Positions 11,829 to 21,976 of a stretch of 64,000 nucleotides of DNA are shown here, one piece after another. How positions within the stretch are numbered: the stretch's first letter is position 1; each line of letters starts with the position of its first letter. The stretch comes from Pyronema omphalodes (taxonomy: Eukaryota > Ascomycota > Pezizomycetes > Pezizales > Pyronemataceae): positions 558,001 to 622,000 of the forward strand of contig JAJJXM010000016.1 in the NCBI GenBank assembly GCA_024516155.1. The letters are read 5' to 3'. The position numbers and the translations under genes were made by a program. The notes under the pieces are model-generated. The model saw only the letters and a list, made by a program, of their open reading frames with translations, was not told the DNA's origin and did not search any database.

Positions 11829-12448
11829 TATGGACCAAGAATCACCGTTTTTTTATTGTATATTCATATCTTCATTGGTTAAAGTAACCCTGTAACTTAT
11901 TGAACCTCCTTATCCCCTCATCTATACTGGCTATAGATGACTACCTGTAACGAATAAAACATTTCCAATAACAACAGCCATGACTGATATGGAAGTAATA
12001 TTTTGATAACCCTAACTGGCGATGAAAATTGTAATTTCTTTAGCCCACTACGCTATTCGACTGTAAAGTACTATATGTACTAGTATTTATCATCAACCCG
12101 CATCCATAAACCCCCGATCTCCAAAATATCCCGACGAGGGTGAGGGTGACTTAACAAAACACAACACGAACCACAATAAACCAACCCGCTCTATCGGCAA
12201 ACTCGACCCCGCAGCACTGCCACCAACACAAAAACGCGTCCTGGGAAGCACAGCCACAATTCTGTCATTTATTCACCCCAAACTCTCTTCTCCCCTTCCT
12301 ACCCGCATCATCCGCAACCTCATCACATCAACATCAACATCGACATCCCGTATTCCTGGATTCCTGGATTCGAAGCTGTGAGCAGCGATTTGCTACATAG
12401 CTGCAGTGATCCGGCTTCAGGTTTCTGGTTAAATATCAACTGGTAATC

Positions 12449-12599
12449 ATGGTATGTTCCGCGTCTTTCTCTCTTATGACATCTTCATGGTATATACAGA
12501 AATACCTAACAAAAAAATCTTCATCAGATTACACATGCTACAACTATGTACAATTCACGGCATAATGCAAATGAACTAGCTCCAGTCGTGGAACACTAA
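12449..12599 (+). pseudogene. Broken first module of the array gene (block 1)
   Basis: This equals the start of the open model at 15202. ATG at 12449-12451 is followed at once by an intron-like segment (12452-12527; GTATGT donor, CCTAAC branch, CATCAG acceptor) and an exon-like segment beginning MITHATTMYN. It shares HNANELAP with the block 2 copy but reaches an in-frame TAA at 12597-12599. The downstream unit carries a G22 run that would also disrupt the frame. I read it as a decayed duplicate; the family is unknown. Confidence 0.4.
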
Positions 12600-12661
12600 T
12601 TAACTATCAACTATCAACTATCAACCATTAACCATTGATATATACCACCTGGTATCAATTC

Positions 12662-14230
12662 GTAGGTCTATTCCTCGTATCCCTATCTTCATCCTGATTT
12701 ATTCATTCATAATCTAACAAATTCGCCACCAGCATACGGAATTCCATCAAGCAATCGGGAGAAAAAAAAACAGTCTATTGAAATCCCCAGCGATTCCAGT
12801 TTCTGGTTCTGCGGGCCGGGGGGGGGGGGGGGGGGGGGGTTTGGCATAGATAAGTTGTATACTGCGATATGAGCAGTCTTATAAACGCATACCGATTTAT
12901 TTTTCTGGGAGATTGTAAGGTACCGCTTGTTTACCTCTTTTTCCCTTTCTTTCTCGGAAGTATCTAACGTTTATTCTTGATATAGATTACAAGACCTAGT
13001 CATCGTCGCATATGTTGCATAAGAAATTCAACATCTCCGGTGTTCTGAACACTACGTACAGTTCTGGCCTTAAGTATAGCGGCTTGTGTGTGGCCTGTAT
13101 CTGCATCAGCTTCTGTTTTGAGCAGTTGTGGTTAGACTCGGACAACAGAAGAAGGATGATAAGGAGAAGGACATCATACGTCCTGGTGGGAATGATGCCG
13201 GAGGATTCAGTTGACTGTTGGTCGCTGATGTATAGATGTATACCAACTGGTATTAATTCGTAAGTCCATTCCTCAGATTCCTGTGTTCACTTTAACACAG
13301 CTAAAAGCTAACAAAAAATCCATCATATCAGAATGCGGAATTATATAATGCAATCGGGAATCGCAACAGTCCATCAGCATCCCCCATGATTCTGGTTTCG
13401 CTCCTGTGGGGGGAGGGAGGGGATTGGCATAGATAAGTTGTATACTGCGACATCCATAGTCTAATAAACGCCTACCGCTTTATTTTCCCGGGTGATTGTA
13501 AGGTATTGCTTGTTTTCTTCTTCCTTTTTGTCTTTTTTTTGGATGGATCTAAGATTTATTCTTGACAGAGGCTGCAAGGATTACTAAATCGTTGCCTGTA
13601 TCGCGGAAGAAATCTATCGTCTCGGATGGCGGGGATCATGGATACCACATACTGTTCTGATCTCAATTATAGCGGCTTCTGTGTGGCCTGTATCTGCACC
13701 AGCTTCAGTTTCGAGTAGTTGTGGTTAGACTCGGACGACAGAAGAAGGATGGCAAGGAGGAGGACATCATACGTCCTGGTGGGAATGATACTGGAAGATT
13801 CAATTGACTGTTGGTCGCTGATGTATAAATGTATACCAACTGGTACCAATTCGTAAGTCCATTCCTCAGATTTCTGTGCTCACTTTAACACAGCTAAAAG
13901 CTAACAAAAAATCCATCATATCAGAATGCGGAATTATATAATGCAATTGGGAATTGAGACAGTCTATTGGTATCCCCAGCGATTCCGGTTTCCTTGCTTT
14001 GGAGGGTTGTCACAGATTAGCTATCCGGTGATCTCCACAGTCTTATAAACGCCTACCGGTCTATTTTTCTGGGAGATTGTAAGGTATTGCTTGTTTACAT
14101 CTTTTTCTCTTTCTTTCTCGGAAGTATCTAATATTTATTCTTCATAGAGGCTGCAAGAATAACAAATCGTTGTCTGTATCGCGGAAGAAATCTAACGCCT
14201 CGGATGTAGAGATCATGGATACTACATCAT
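12662..14230 (+). repeat. Tandem array of about 595-bp units, block 1 (three units)
   Basis: Units begin at the intron-like donors 12662, 13260 and 13853, spaced 598 and 593 bp. Each has, in order: intron-like segment a (GTAAGT or GTAGGT to CAG, with CTAAC before the end); an exon-like segment ending in CCGGGAGATT or a variant; intron-like segment b (GTAAGGTA, TCTAA, GATAGAG), with donors at 12915, 13498 and 14079; and an exon-like segment of about 260 bp including GTATACCAACTGGTA. Unit 1 carries a G22 run (12818-12839) and unit 2 a shorter G-rich run at the same place. Confidence 0.85.
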
Positions 14231-15201
14231 GCATGATGGTGAGAAAGTTACAGGAAAGGTTAGAACGGACGATAGAGAAGCTAACAACGGTTGTTTTGTA
14301 GCGCGTAACTTGATGTAGGTTACAGCGTGTTTTTGCTCTTTACGACCTTCTGAGTATTAAATAAGTCTATCATTGAAATATATATGTATACACACTTTTA
14401 GATTTATGAAAACTTTCGATGTGTAAGGGCCATTGTAGATTTCTATTTCTTATCGAGATGATTTAGGTTTGTTGATTTGAGCTTGTTCATGCAAGGGATA
14501 TATCGTTTCAAGTTGTTCAAGTCATTTTTTTGAGTCTGCAGTTCAGGTGGCGAAAATTCCAGTGAGATTTCTCTTTAATCTGTGGACTAAGGAACACCGT
14601 TTGTGTTGTATATTCACACCTTCTTTGGCCAATTAACTGGCTTGTTGAACCTTATCCCCCCACCTATATATACTGGCTATAGATGGCTACCTGTCACGAA
14701 GAAAATTCTTCTCATTCTGCAGAAAAGCAAAATATCAATGAGCCCGACTTATGATGTAATACTATGAGCTCACTGCATTATTCGGCTTAAAAGCACTATT
14801 TATTATCAATCCGAATACATAGGCCCCCGAAATACCCTAGTGGGGGTAACATAACATCATATGCCCTGTAGTCAATAAACCCGCTCTGTCGACAAATTCA
14901 ACCCAGCAGCACTGCCACAACCCAGATCAAAACGCGTCTCGGGGGCGCACCGCCATGGTTCTTCTGTTAATTTACCCCAATCTTCTTCCTACCCGCACAT
15001 CATCCTCAACAACAACGTCTCATCACATCAGCATTCAGCTTCAACAGCATGTCGGCCCGTCTATATGCGGCATTCATCGATATCTTGAATTCCTAGATTC
15101 GAAGCTATAAGAGACGCTTTGCTTCAGTTCTTGGTTCTCAGAAGATAGCTGTCATACTGGATCCGACCTCGGATTTCTGGTTTAAATACCAACTGGTAAT
15201 C

Positions 15202-15876
15202 ATGGTATGTTCTGCCTCTTTCTCTCTTATAACATCTTCATACGTATATAAAGACATATCTAACAAAAGTCTCCATCAGATTATAAATACTACAAAAGTA
15301 CTTGGAATATTGCATAACGCAAACGAACTGGCTCCAGCCATCAAACTTGACGACAATTTACCAATGAAATATGTATACCACCTGGTACCAATTCGTAAGT
15401 CTATTCCTCGTATCCATATCTTCATCCTAACTCATTCATAATCTAACGCATTCGCCACCAGCTTACGGAATTCCATCAAGCAATCGAAAGACGAAACGGT
15501 CTATTGGAATCCCCAACGATTCCTGTTTCCTTGCCGCGGGGGTTTGTCACAGACTAGTTGTATACGGTGGTATCCACAGTCTCATAAACGCATACCGTTT
15601 TATTATTCCGGGAGATTGTAAGGTACTGCTTGTTTTCTTCTTCCTTTTTGTCTTTTTTTTGGACGGATCTAATGTTGAGAATTGATAGAGGCTGCAAGGA
15701 TTACTAAATCGTTGCCTGTGTCGCGGAAGAAATCTAACGTCTCGGATGGTGGGGATCATGGATACTACATATATACAGTTCTGATCTCAATTATAGCGGC
15801 TTCTGTGTGGCCTGTATCTTCATCAGCTTCAGTTCCGAGTAGTTGTGGTTGGACTCGGACAACAGAAGAAGGATGA
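15202..15876 (+). CDS. Candidate four-exon gene of unknown family in the array (154 codons)
   Basis: I do not recognise this protein. An open model exists. Its exons are 15202-15204 (the ATG alone), 15280-15394, 15462-15622 and 15691-15876. The introns are 75, 67 and 68 bp, with donors GTATGT, GTAAGT and GTACTG. The first two have TCTAAC branch words; the third has only TCTAATG. Phases close exactly. The product starts MIINTTKVLGILHNANELAP, continues PYGIPSSNRKTKRSIGIPND and GGIHSLINAYRFIIPGDCK, and ends with a hydrophobic stretch YYIYTVLISIIAASVWPV near the C-terminus. Weak points are a competing donor GTAAGG five bases upstream of the third donor, which would give an early stop, and the lack of any known homologue. 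Other units carry stops in the same frame. It could be a young gene, a decaying one, or a spliced noncoding RNA. Confidence 0.3.
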
Positions 15877-17545
15877 TAAGGAGAAGGACATCATATGTCC
15901 TGGTGGGAATGATACTGGAGGATTCAGTTGACTGTTGGTCGCTGATGTATAAATGTATACCAACTGGTATTGATTCGTAAGTCCATCCTCCATAGCAATA
16001 TCTTTATCCTAACGTATCCAAAAGCTAACACATTCACCACCAGCTTACGGAATTTCATCGAGTAATCGGGAATCGCAACAGTCTATTGGAATCCCAAGCG
16101 ATTCTGGTTTCTTTGCCGCGGCGGTTTGATACAGACAAGTTGTACACGGTGGTATCCACAGTCTAATAAACTCCTACCGGTTTATTTTTCCGGGACATTG
16201 TAAGGTATTGCTTGTTTACCTCTTTTTCTCTTTCTTTCTCGGAAGTATCTAACATTTATTCTTGATAGAGGCTGCAAGAATAACAAATCGTTGTCTGTAT
16301 CGCGGAAGAAATCTAACGTCTCGGATGGTGGGGATCATGGAAACTACATACAGTTCTGATCTCAATTATAGCGGCTTCTGTGTGGCTTGTATCTGCATCA
16401 GCTTCTGTTTCGAGTAGTTGTGGTTAGACTCGGACAACAGAAGAAGGATGATAAGGAGAAGGACATCATACGTCCTGGTGGGAATGATACTGGAAGATTC
16501 AATTGACTTTTGGTCGCTGATGTATAAATGTATACCAACTGGTACCAATTCGTAAGTCTATTCCTCAGATTCCTGTGTTCACTTTAACACAGCTAAAAGC
16601 TAATAAAAAAATCCATCATGTTAGCATATGAAACTTAATCTAGCAATCAGGAATCGCAACAGTCCATTTGTATCCCCAGCGATTTTGGTTTCCTGCCTCT
16701 GGGGGCTTGTTACAGACAAGTTATATCCTACGGTATCCACAGTCTAATAAACGCATACCGCTTTATTTTTCCGGGAGATTGTAAGGTATTGCTTATTTAC
16801 CTCTTTTTCTCTTTCTTTCTCGGAAGTATCTAATATTTATTCTTGACAGAGGCTGCAAGAATAACAAATCGTTGTCTGTATCGCGGAAGAAATCTAACGC
16901 CTCGGATGCTGGGGATCATGGATACTATGTACAGTTCTGGCCTTAAGTATAGCGGCTTCTGTGTGGCTTGTATCTGCATCAGCTTCAGTTTCGAGTAGTT
17001 GTGGTTAGACTCGGACAACAGAAGAAGGATGATAAGGAGGAGGACATCATACGTCCTGGTGAGAATGATACTGGAGGATTCAGTTGACTGTTGGTCGCTG
17101 ATGTATAGATGTATACCAACTGGTATTGATTCGTAAGTCCATTCCTCAGATTCCTGTGTTCACTTTAACACAGCCAAAAGCTAATAAAAAATCCATCATA
17201 TTAGCATATGGAGTTTAATCAAGCAATTGGGATCGCAACAGTCCATGGGAATCCCCAGAGATTCCGGTTTCCTTGCTTTGGAGGGTTGTCACAGATTAGC
17301 CATTCGACAATCTTAACAGTCTAATCAACGCCTACCGTTTTATTTTTCCGGGAGATTGTAAGGTATTGCTTGTTTTCTCCTTCCTTTTTGTCTTTTTTTT
17401 GGACGGATCTAACATTTATTCTTCATAGAGGCTGCAAGAATAACAAATCGTTGTCTGTATCGCGGAAGAAATCCAGCGTCTCGGATGGCGGGGATCATGG
17501 ATACTACATACAGTTCTGATCTCAATTATAGCAGCTTCTGTGTTG
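15395..17545 (+). repeat. Tandem array of about 580-bp units, block 2 (four units)
   Basis: Units start at the intron-like donors 15395, 15977, 16552 and 17133 (spacing 582, 575 and 581 bp). The second intron-like donors are at 15618, 16200, 16781 and 17358. All copies keep the GTAAGT and GTAAGG donors and the terminal CAG/TAG, and most keep a CTAAC word about 15-25 bases before the acceptor. The exon-like parts differ by point changes, small indels and stops. The last unit ends near AGCTTCTGTG at about 17540, where unrelated sequence begins. Confidence 0.85.
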
Positions 17546-18200
17546 GTTGGGTCGGTTATTGACGTTCCGAGAAGTCCACTGATTCACAAGCTGCTGTAAA
17601 GCTTCTGCTGCCACTTATCTGGACTCCTGAAGAGTTGCAATTTGTGCGGACGTAAATGAGTTCAGACTGCGTCGGGCAAGTTGCAACATAAGGATGACAA
17701 CGAAGAGGACATCATGTGTTACAGGAAAAGTTAGAACGGACGATATAGAAACTAACAACGGTTGTTTTGTAGCGCGTAACTTGATATAGGTTACAGTGTG
17801 TTTTTGTTCTTTACAACGTTCTGAGTATTAAATCAGCCTATCAATAATAAGGATGACAAGAAGGAGAACATACTGTTGAAAACGATACCGGGCATAAAAC
17901 AACGGTCGATAGAGGAGCCTATAATGATTATTTTTCCAGCTTGTAGCTTGTTATAGGTTACAGCGTCTGTTTGTTTTTACACGATGTTCTGAGTATTGAA
18001 TAAGCCTATCATCGAAATATATACAAACACTTTTAAATTCATGGAAACTTTGACGTTTATGGGCCGTTCGAGGGTTTCTTTTTCTTGGCGAGATGTGCAA
18101 GAAATTTTATCGCTTTGGGGCATGCGAGTGATTGTTTTTGAGTCTGCATTTCAGCTAGCGAAAATGTCAATTAGCTTTCTCTTTAAACTTTTCAGCAGTT

Positions 18201-19036
18201 CTAGAATCATCATATAGATTTTGGGTTCTAGAATCTTTTTCCAAAGCCAATCCAATCTAAGGCGTTGATTGGTCAAGTGCATAAGAAGCATCATTGGACA
18301 GCTAGTTATGCATATCATATTAGCACCAAAATTCTCATGTATCATCTACAGTCATGACGTCAGTCGTCCTAACCATTGGTTTTCTACTTCATTGACGATC
18401 AAATTCCTCTTCAATACCTCCAAATACCTCTTTCCAATGTCGTTTGTAGGGTGTCAATTTGTGCCGCACAACAAAGCGCTTGAATAAACGAGTTTATCTA
18501 AGCTCTTATCCGGGTAATGTTTATCTTGCTACCCTAACGACAGCCCTACGACAATACCTCATCCCTGACCACGTCAACATCCGCAAGCTCTCAAGAGATG
18601 TATGAACAAAGCATTAAAAGGCTTCATTAACTATAAAAAGACTCTTTCATCTCCTTGATAAAATCATATTCTATTTTCCTTTAGTTTGAGTTTAGTTTGA
18701 ATACCTCACATGAACCCAGTTCTTGGTTCCTGGCAGCTTCCTTCCTTCGCCGAGCTGTCTCAGCCGCTCAACTCTGGAACATGCGGGGTGGTCTCTGCTC
18801 TACTCTAGAGTAGCCTTACAATAAGCTAGCTTCGACCAGCTCTACTCTTCTCTTTCTTCTACCTGCTCCGCGTCGCATCCTGACTGCAATACCCATTCAA
18901 ACACGTCACACGAAACACTTCACCTCACATTCTCTGGTTACCTACCACACCACACTTCACTCGCTTCACCTTTCCCTCGTTTACCTCGTTTACCTGCACC
19001 GCCACCCGTCCGAATTACCTCCTCTCCAAGAAACCT
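18201..19036. other. Intergenic stretch with promoter-like C/T-rich end
   Basis: About 840 bp between the array and the next gene. The part at 18830-19030 is rich in C and T, with runs such as CTCTTCTCTTTCTTCTACC, and is a likely promoter/5' UTR of the gene starting at 19037. No other gene is seen. Confidence 0.5.
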
Positions 19037-19961
19037 ATGAACCGCCAACCAGGAACCATTAATCGCACCAAACCACTACCAGCAACTACACACGCCGCAG
19101 CAGCAATGTCAGCACCCCCCACCCCTCGCCTACGCTTAAGCCGTCCTGGAGATCCTAGTCGTCCTACCCAACCCCTAAAATCCGCGCTCTCAACACCGAC
19201 AAAGAGAAAGCGCCCCGTATTAGAGGATGACCCTGAAGAGCCACCCGAGAGTTTGGAAGATGAGTTGGAGAGTATGAGTTTGGACCTCGAGCTTTCTATG
19301 GGTACGGAGGAAGACATAGACATGGACCCCGTTGGATATCCACAGACTACACAACAACATCTTACAGTACCAGGTAGTATGCCAGGACCGGCAAAACGGA
19401 GAAGAGAACAGAGAAGCGCCAGTGAACCTAGGAGAGGTCTTCATGGGTTACAAGGACTACGAGGTCTTACGCCGCCGAGGAGTCCGGAGCTAGATCAGGG
19501 GATGCAGAGAAAGAGGTTGAGATCGCCGCCTCCGGAACCCGTGCAGGGCGAGTTAGAACTGGAGCAGGAGGAGGAAGAGACGACAGAGGTTGCATTGGTC
19601 AAGAGTACCCCGTTGCAAAAATATGCGAGGGCCTTGAGGAGAAAGGAACAGGTATGGATACACCCGTCTGTGATTATTCCACTTTGTTGAGCTTCGTCGG
19701 ACTTTGCCAAGCCCCGCCCCCCACATTGTGAAGTCTGCTGTGATTTTGGAAATAGATAGCTTAAAACCTTGAATTTTTTAGATTCAAAACTACAAATCCC
19801 GCGAAATCAAGGAATCGCGAGAGAAACGAACTGCTGAGCGACGAAGAAGGAGAAGTCAGAGTAGTGCGAGCCGAGCGGTGGAATTGGAGGCCATCAATGC
19901 GGCGGCAAATGCAAGACTTGTTGTTGACAGTCCGCAAAAGAAGGTACAGTTTATTGTATGA
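19037..19961 (+). CDS. Uncharacterised basic, proline- and acid-patched protein
   Basis: I do not recognise a named family. Two exons (19037-19651 and 19782-19961) around a 130-bp intron (donor GTATGG, acceptor TTTTTAG) give 264 residues. The first half is low-complexity, with TPTKRKRPVLEDDPEEPPES (a likely nuclear signal KRKRP beside an acidic patch) and AKRRREQRSASEPRRG. The conserved-looking part is C-terminal: LQKYARALRRKEQ joins across the intron to IQNYKSREIKESREKR, then ERRRRSQSS, and ends DSPQKKVQFIV. The strongly basic helix suggests a nuclear, nucleic-acid-associated role, but this is inference. The start could also be the second ATG at 19106 (MSAPPTPRLR). The intron reading is supported by continuous phase and helix continuity. 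Confidence 0.6.
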
Positions 19962-20345
19962 CGGTTATGATGATTATAGGCATACTGGTGGCGAGAAGAA
20001 CGGTATGATAGTTATGTTTGGCAATTGTCTTGGTCAATCACTATTTATGTCAAGCATGCCTTGCAATTAGGATGGAATTGTGGTGGAATTTTGGGCGTCT
20101 GGTGTGGGTATTTCATGCTTCATTTTGGGACGGCGTACTGGTCTGCTCTTTTGGTATTCTGCTCGACAGTTGTATTTTGCTCTTTCTTTTCTTTTCTTTC
20201 TCAATAAATATCTATTTCTCATGCATGCTATTGATATCCTTTCCTCCATCTTCATTTATCATCTCAAAGTTCCCGGTCCTAAAACGTATAATACAGCTAA
20301 ATAATACAACCCTCCTCTTGCCCCATCCACTCCTTTTTAGCCCAT
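19962..20345. other. Spacer between convergent genes
   Basis: A 384-bp T-rich spacer between the stop codons of the 19037 gene and COX20. It holds both 3' ends; no gene is seen. Confidence 0.5.
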
Positions 20346-21089
20346 CTACCAAAACTTATACCACGCCCTCTGCGAGTCCTGAATTTTCTCCATACCCTCC
20401 GGTTGTACAGTAACCTGCGTATGTTCCGGGACCGCAGCATTACCACTCAAACCAGCAGCCTTCCTTGCCCGGATCTCAGCAATTTTTGCTTCCCGCTCGA
20501 TACGCTTCTTCTCGATAATCTCGGCTGCTCGTCGCATACCGTCTTTTTCTTTTCGGCGCTGGTACTGGCACCGTTCGTAACAGGCGATTGTTGTGAGAAC
20601 GAAACCACCGACGGCCCAGTTACAGGAGCGGGCGACATTGCCTGGGTAATGTCAGTGGATGAGCGAAATAAATTACAATGAAGAACAACGAAGCCAATGA
20701 AGCTTGTCAGACTTGCGAAGCCAGCAAAGCCAGAAAAGCCGGTAAATCCAGTGCAGTGAAATTTACAAAGCACACCATATGCCGGATATGCTCAGATAGA
20801 GGAGGGGTTCCATACCTCCGAACACAAATCTCAAACCTCCAACACCAAATCCAGCACCCATTCCATAAAGATTTGCCTCTCTAAAACAAGGCTGAAGATG
20901 AACCTTCTTGAAGTCATCTAATGTGATAGTTTTAATCGCATCATCTAAACCGACTTGTCCTTCGCGTGTAAAGCTGTTTGCTGGGGCGTCTGTGGGGGGA
21001 GCAAGGTAGCGTTTTGGCTGCTCGGAGGTAGGGGTGGCGGGCGTAGAAGTCGCAGTTGGAGTCGGCTCGGTGGGAGCTGAATCGGTCAT
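20346..21089 (-). CDS. COX20: COX20, cytochrome c oxidase assembly protein
   Basis: Two exons (20816-21089 and 20346-20641) with a 174-bp intron give 189 residues. Cox20 is a mitochondrial inner-membrane chaperone that binds newly made Cox2 and presents it for processing and copper insertion. The first exon ends with the hallmark PCFREANLYGMGAGFGVGGL and RFVFGG. After splicing the frame continues NVARSCNWAVGGFVLTTIAC then YERCQYQRRKEKDGM, the family pattern of two close membrane helices followed by a YE-x-C-x-x-x-R basic matrix/IMS segment. The C-terminus is a charged helix (EIIEKKRIEREAKIAEIRAR). The N-terminal 60 residues are T/P-rich. The start at MTDSAPTEP was chosen over an upstream in-frame ATG because the latter lies in promoter-like sequence. 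It is head-to-head with POL2. Confidence 0.9.
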
Positions 21090-21976
21090 GATGGTAAGTT
21101 GTAAAAAGTGACTTGGAGGTTGAAGGTGTAGTCGGTGTCGTAATGTGCAGTTCGCGAAGATGCTGTCGACGATGTATGACGTTGGATCCGAACGCCCCAC
21201 GCTCCGGGATCGGAATAGAGCACTAGGCGCACTAAAGTCTGTTCGAATCGGCGGTGAACTACGGCCCCGATCTTGATGTGGGGTTCGGCAATGAGGTTTT
21301 GAGGATTATAATAAATCGCACAAAGTCGTAAATTCGTGAAATAATTTGTCGATTTGAATTAGAAATTATCGTGTCATAAAATGAGTTTCCATGAGGAGGA
21401 ATAGACAGGACATTCGATCATCGGAGAGTGACGTCTTGTACTGCCATCTACCATCAGGTTTCATGTACTCGAGTCCATAATGCCGTGAAGCGAATAAATG
21501 CTTTAAGAAAAGGACCCTGAAATTATCATAGATTCCAGAGCGTCAACCGCTCATAAACGCGTGCGCATTTTGGGAACGAATTGACCCTTAAATTTGCTTA
21601 ATTTCTTACGCCAACTGGCCAACATCTTCGAATTGCACAACTCTCGACACGACAACCTATACTCGACGAGTAACCAGGAACAACTATAGATAAGATGATA
21701 GATTAGATCAGAATATACGCGCTAGTACACGTGTAGTTTTAAATTAGCAGGCATCATGGAGTAAATAGAGTAACCAACCCACCTGCGCCCAACGCGAACC
21801 GCGTTCCAGAAGAGCCCCCTGGTACCCTGTGAGAAATCTCAACAACACAGCAAGTACATTCCTTCAGGCCCAGTCGTCGACGCGTCCGAAAGAAATTTCG
21901 CCAGTTCGACAATTCGGCAGTCTTCGAACAACCTCGATAAACCCCCCGGGTTCTCTTTCTTTTCCACCTTCATAAA
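21090..21976. promoter_or_regulatory. Divergent promoter region of COX20 and POL2
   Basis: 887 bp between two divergent starts. ACGCGT-containing words occur at about 21557-21562 (AAACGCGTGCGC) and 21880-21885 (CGACGCGTCC). ACGCGT is the MCB element that drives G1/S replication genes in ascomycete yeasts, so its presence upstream of POL2 is suggestive. A C/T-rich stretch lies at 21951-21970 just before the POL2 start. Confidence 0.5.

Larger units (their letters stand above)
11829..14580. repeat. Segmental duplication, block 1 (leader plus three units)
   Basis: About 2.75 kb homologous to the block from 14581. The leader (11829-12661) matches 14581-15394, including the phrases ATACTGGCTATAGATG and GCAGCACTGCCAC and a C/T-rich stretch ending in ATG-GTATGT. 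Three related units follow (anchored at intron-like donors 12662, 13260 and 13853), then a terminal segment at about 14238-14570 with GTTACAGG...GTTCTGAGTATTAAA-like sequence. The sequence is AT-rich and contains no conserved gene. Boundaries are by eye and approximate. Confidence 0.75.
14581..18200. repeat. Segmental duplication, block 2 (leader plus four units)
   Basis: The second copy of the block begins with GGACTAAGGAACACCG-type sequence homologous to 11831. It has one more internal unit than block 1, and its terminal segment is itself present twice (about 17717-17840 and 17876-18050), both containing GTTCTGAGTATT. The last shared words with block 1 are GAGTCTGCA and GCGAAAAT at about 18150-18170 (14540-14560 in block 1). 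A stretch at 17535-17690 has no match in block 1 and looks inserted or newly diverged. Confidence 0.75.

Noticed and set aside
13012..13263. 83-codon open frame in block 1
   Set aside because: It is open only because one stop codon (TAG) of the repeat unit is CAG in this copy; the other units stop there.
12640..17545. CRISPR-like regular repeats
   Set aside because: Units are about 580 bp with no short constant repeat and unique spacers, and the context is a eukaryotic genome.
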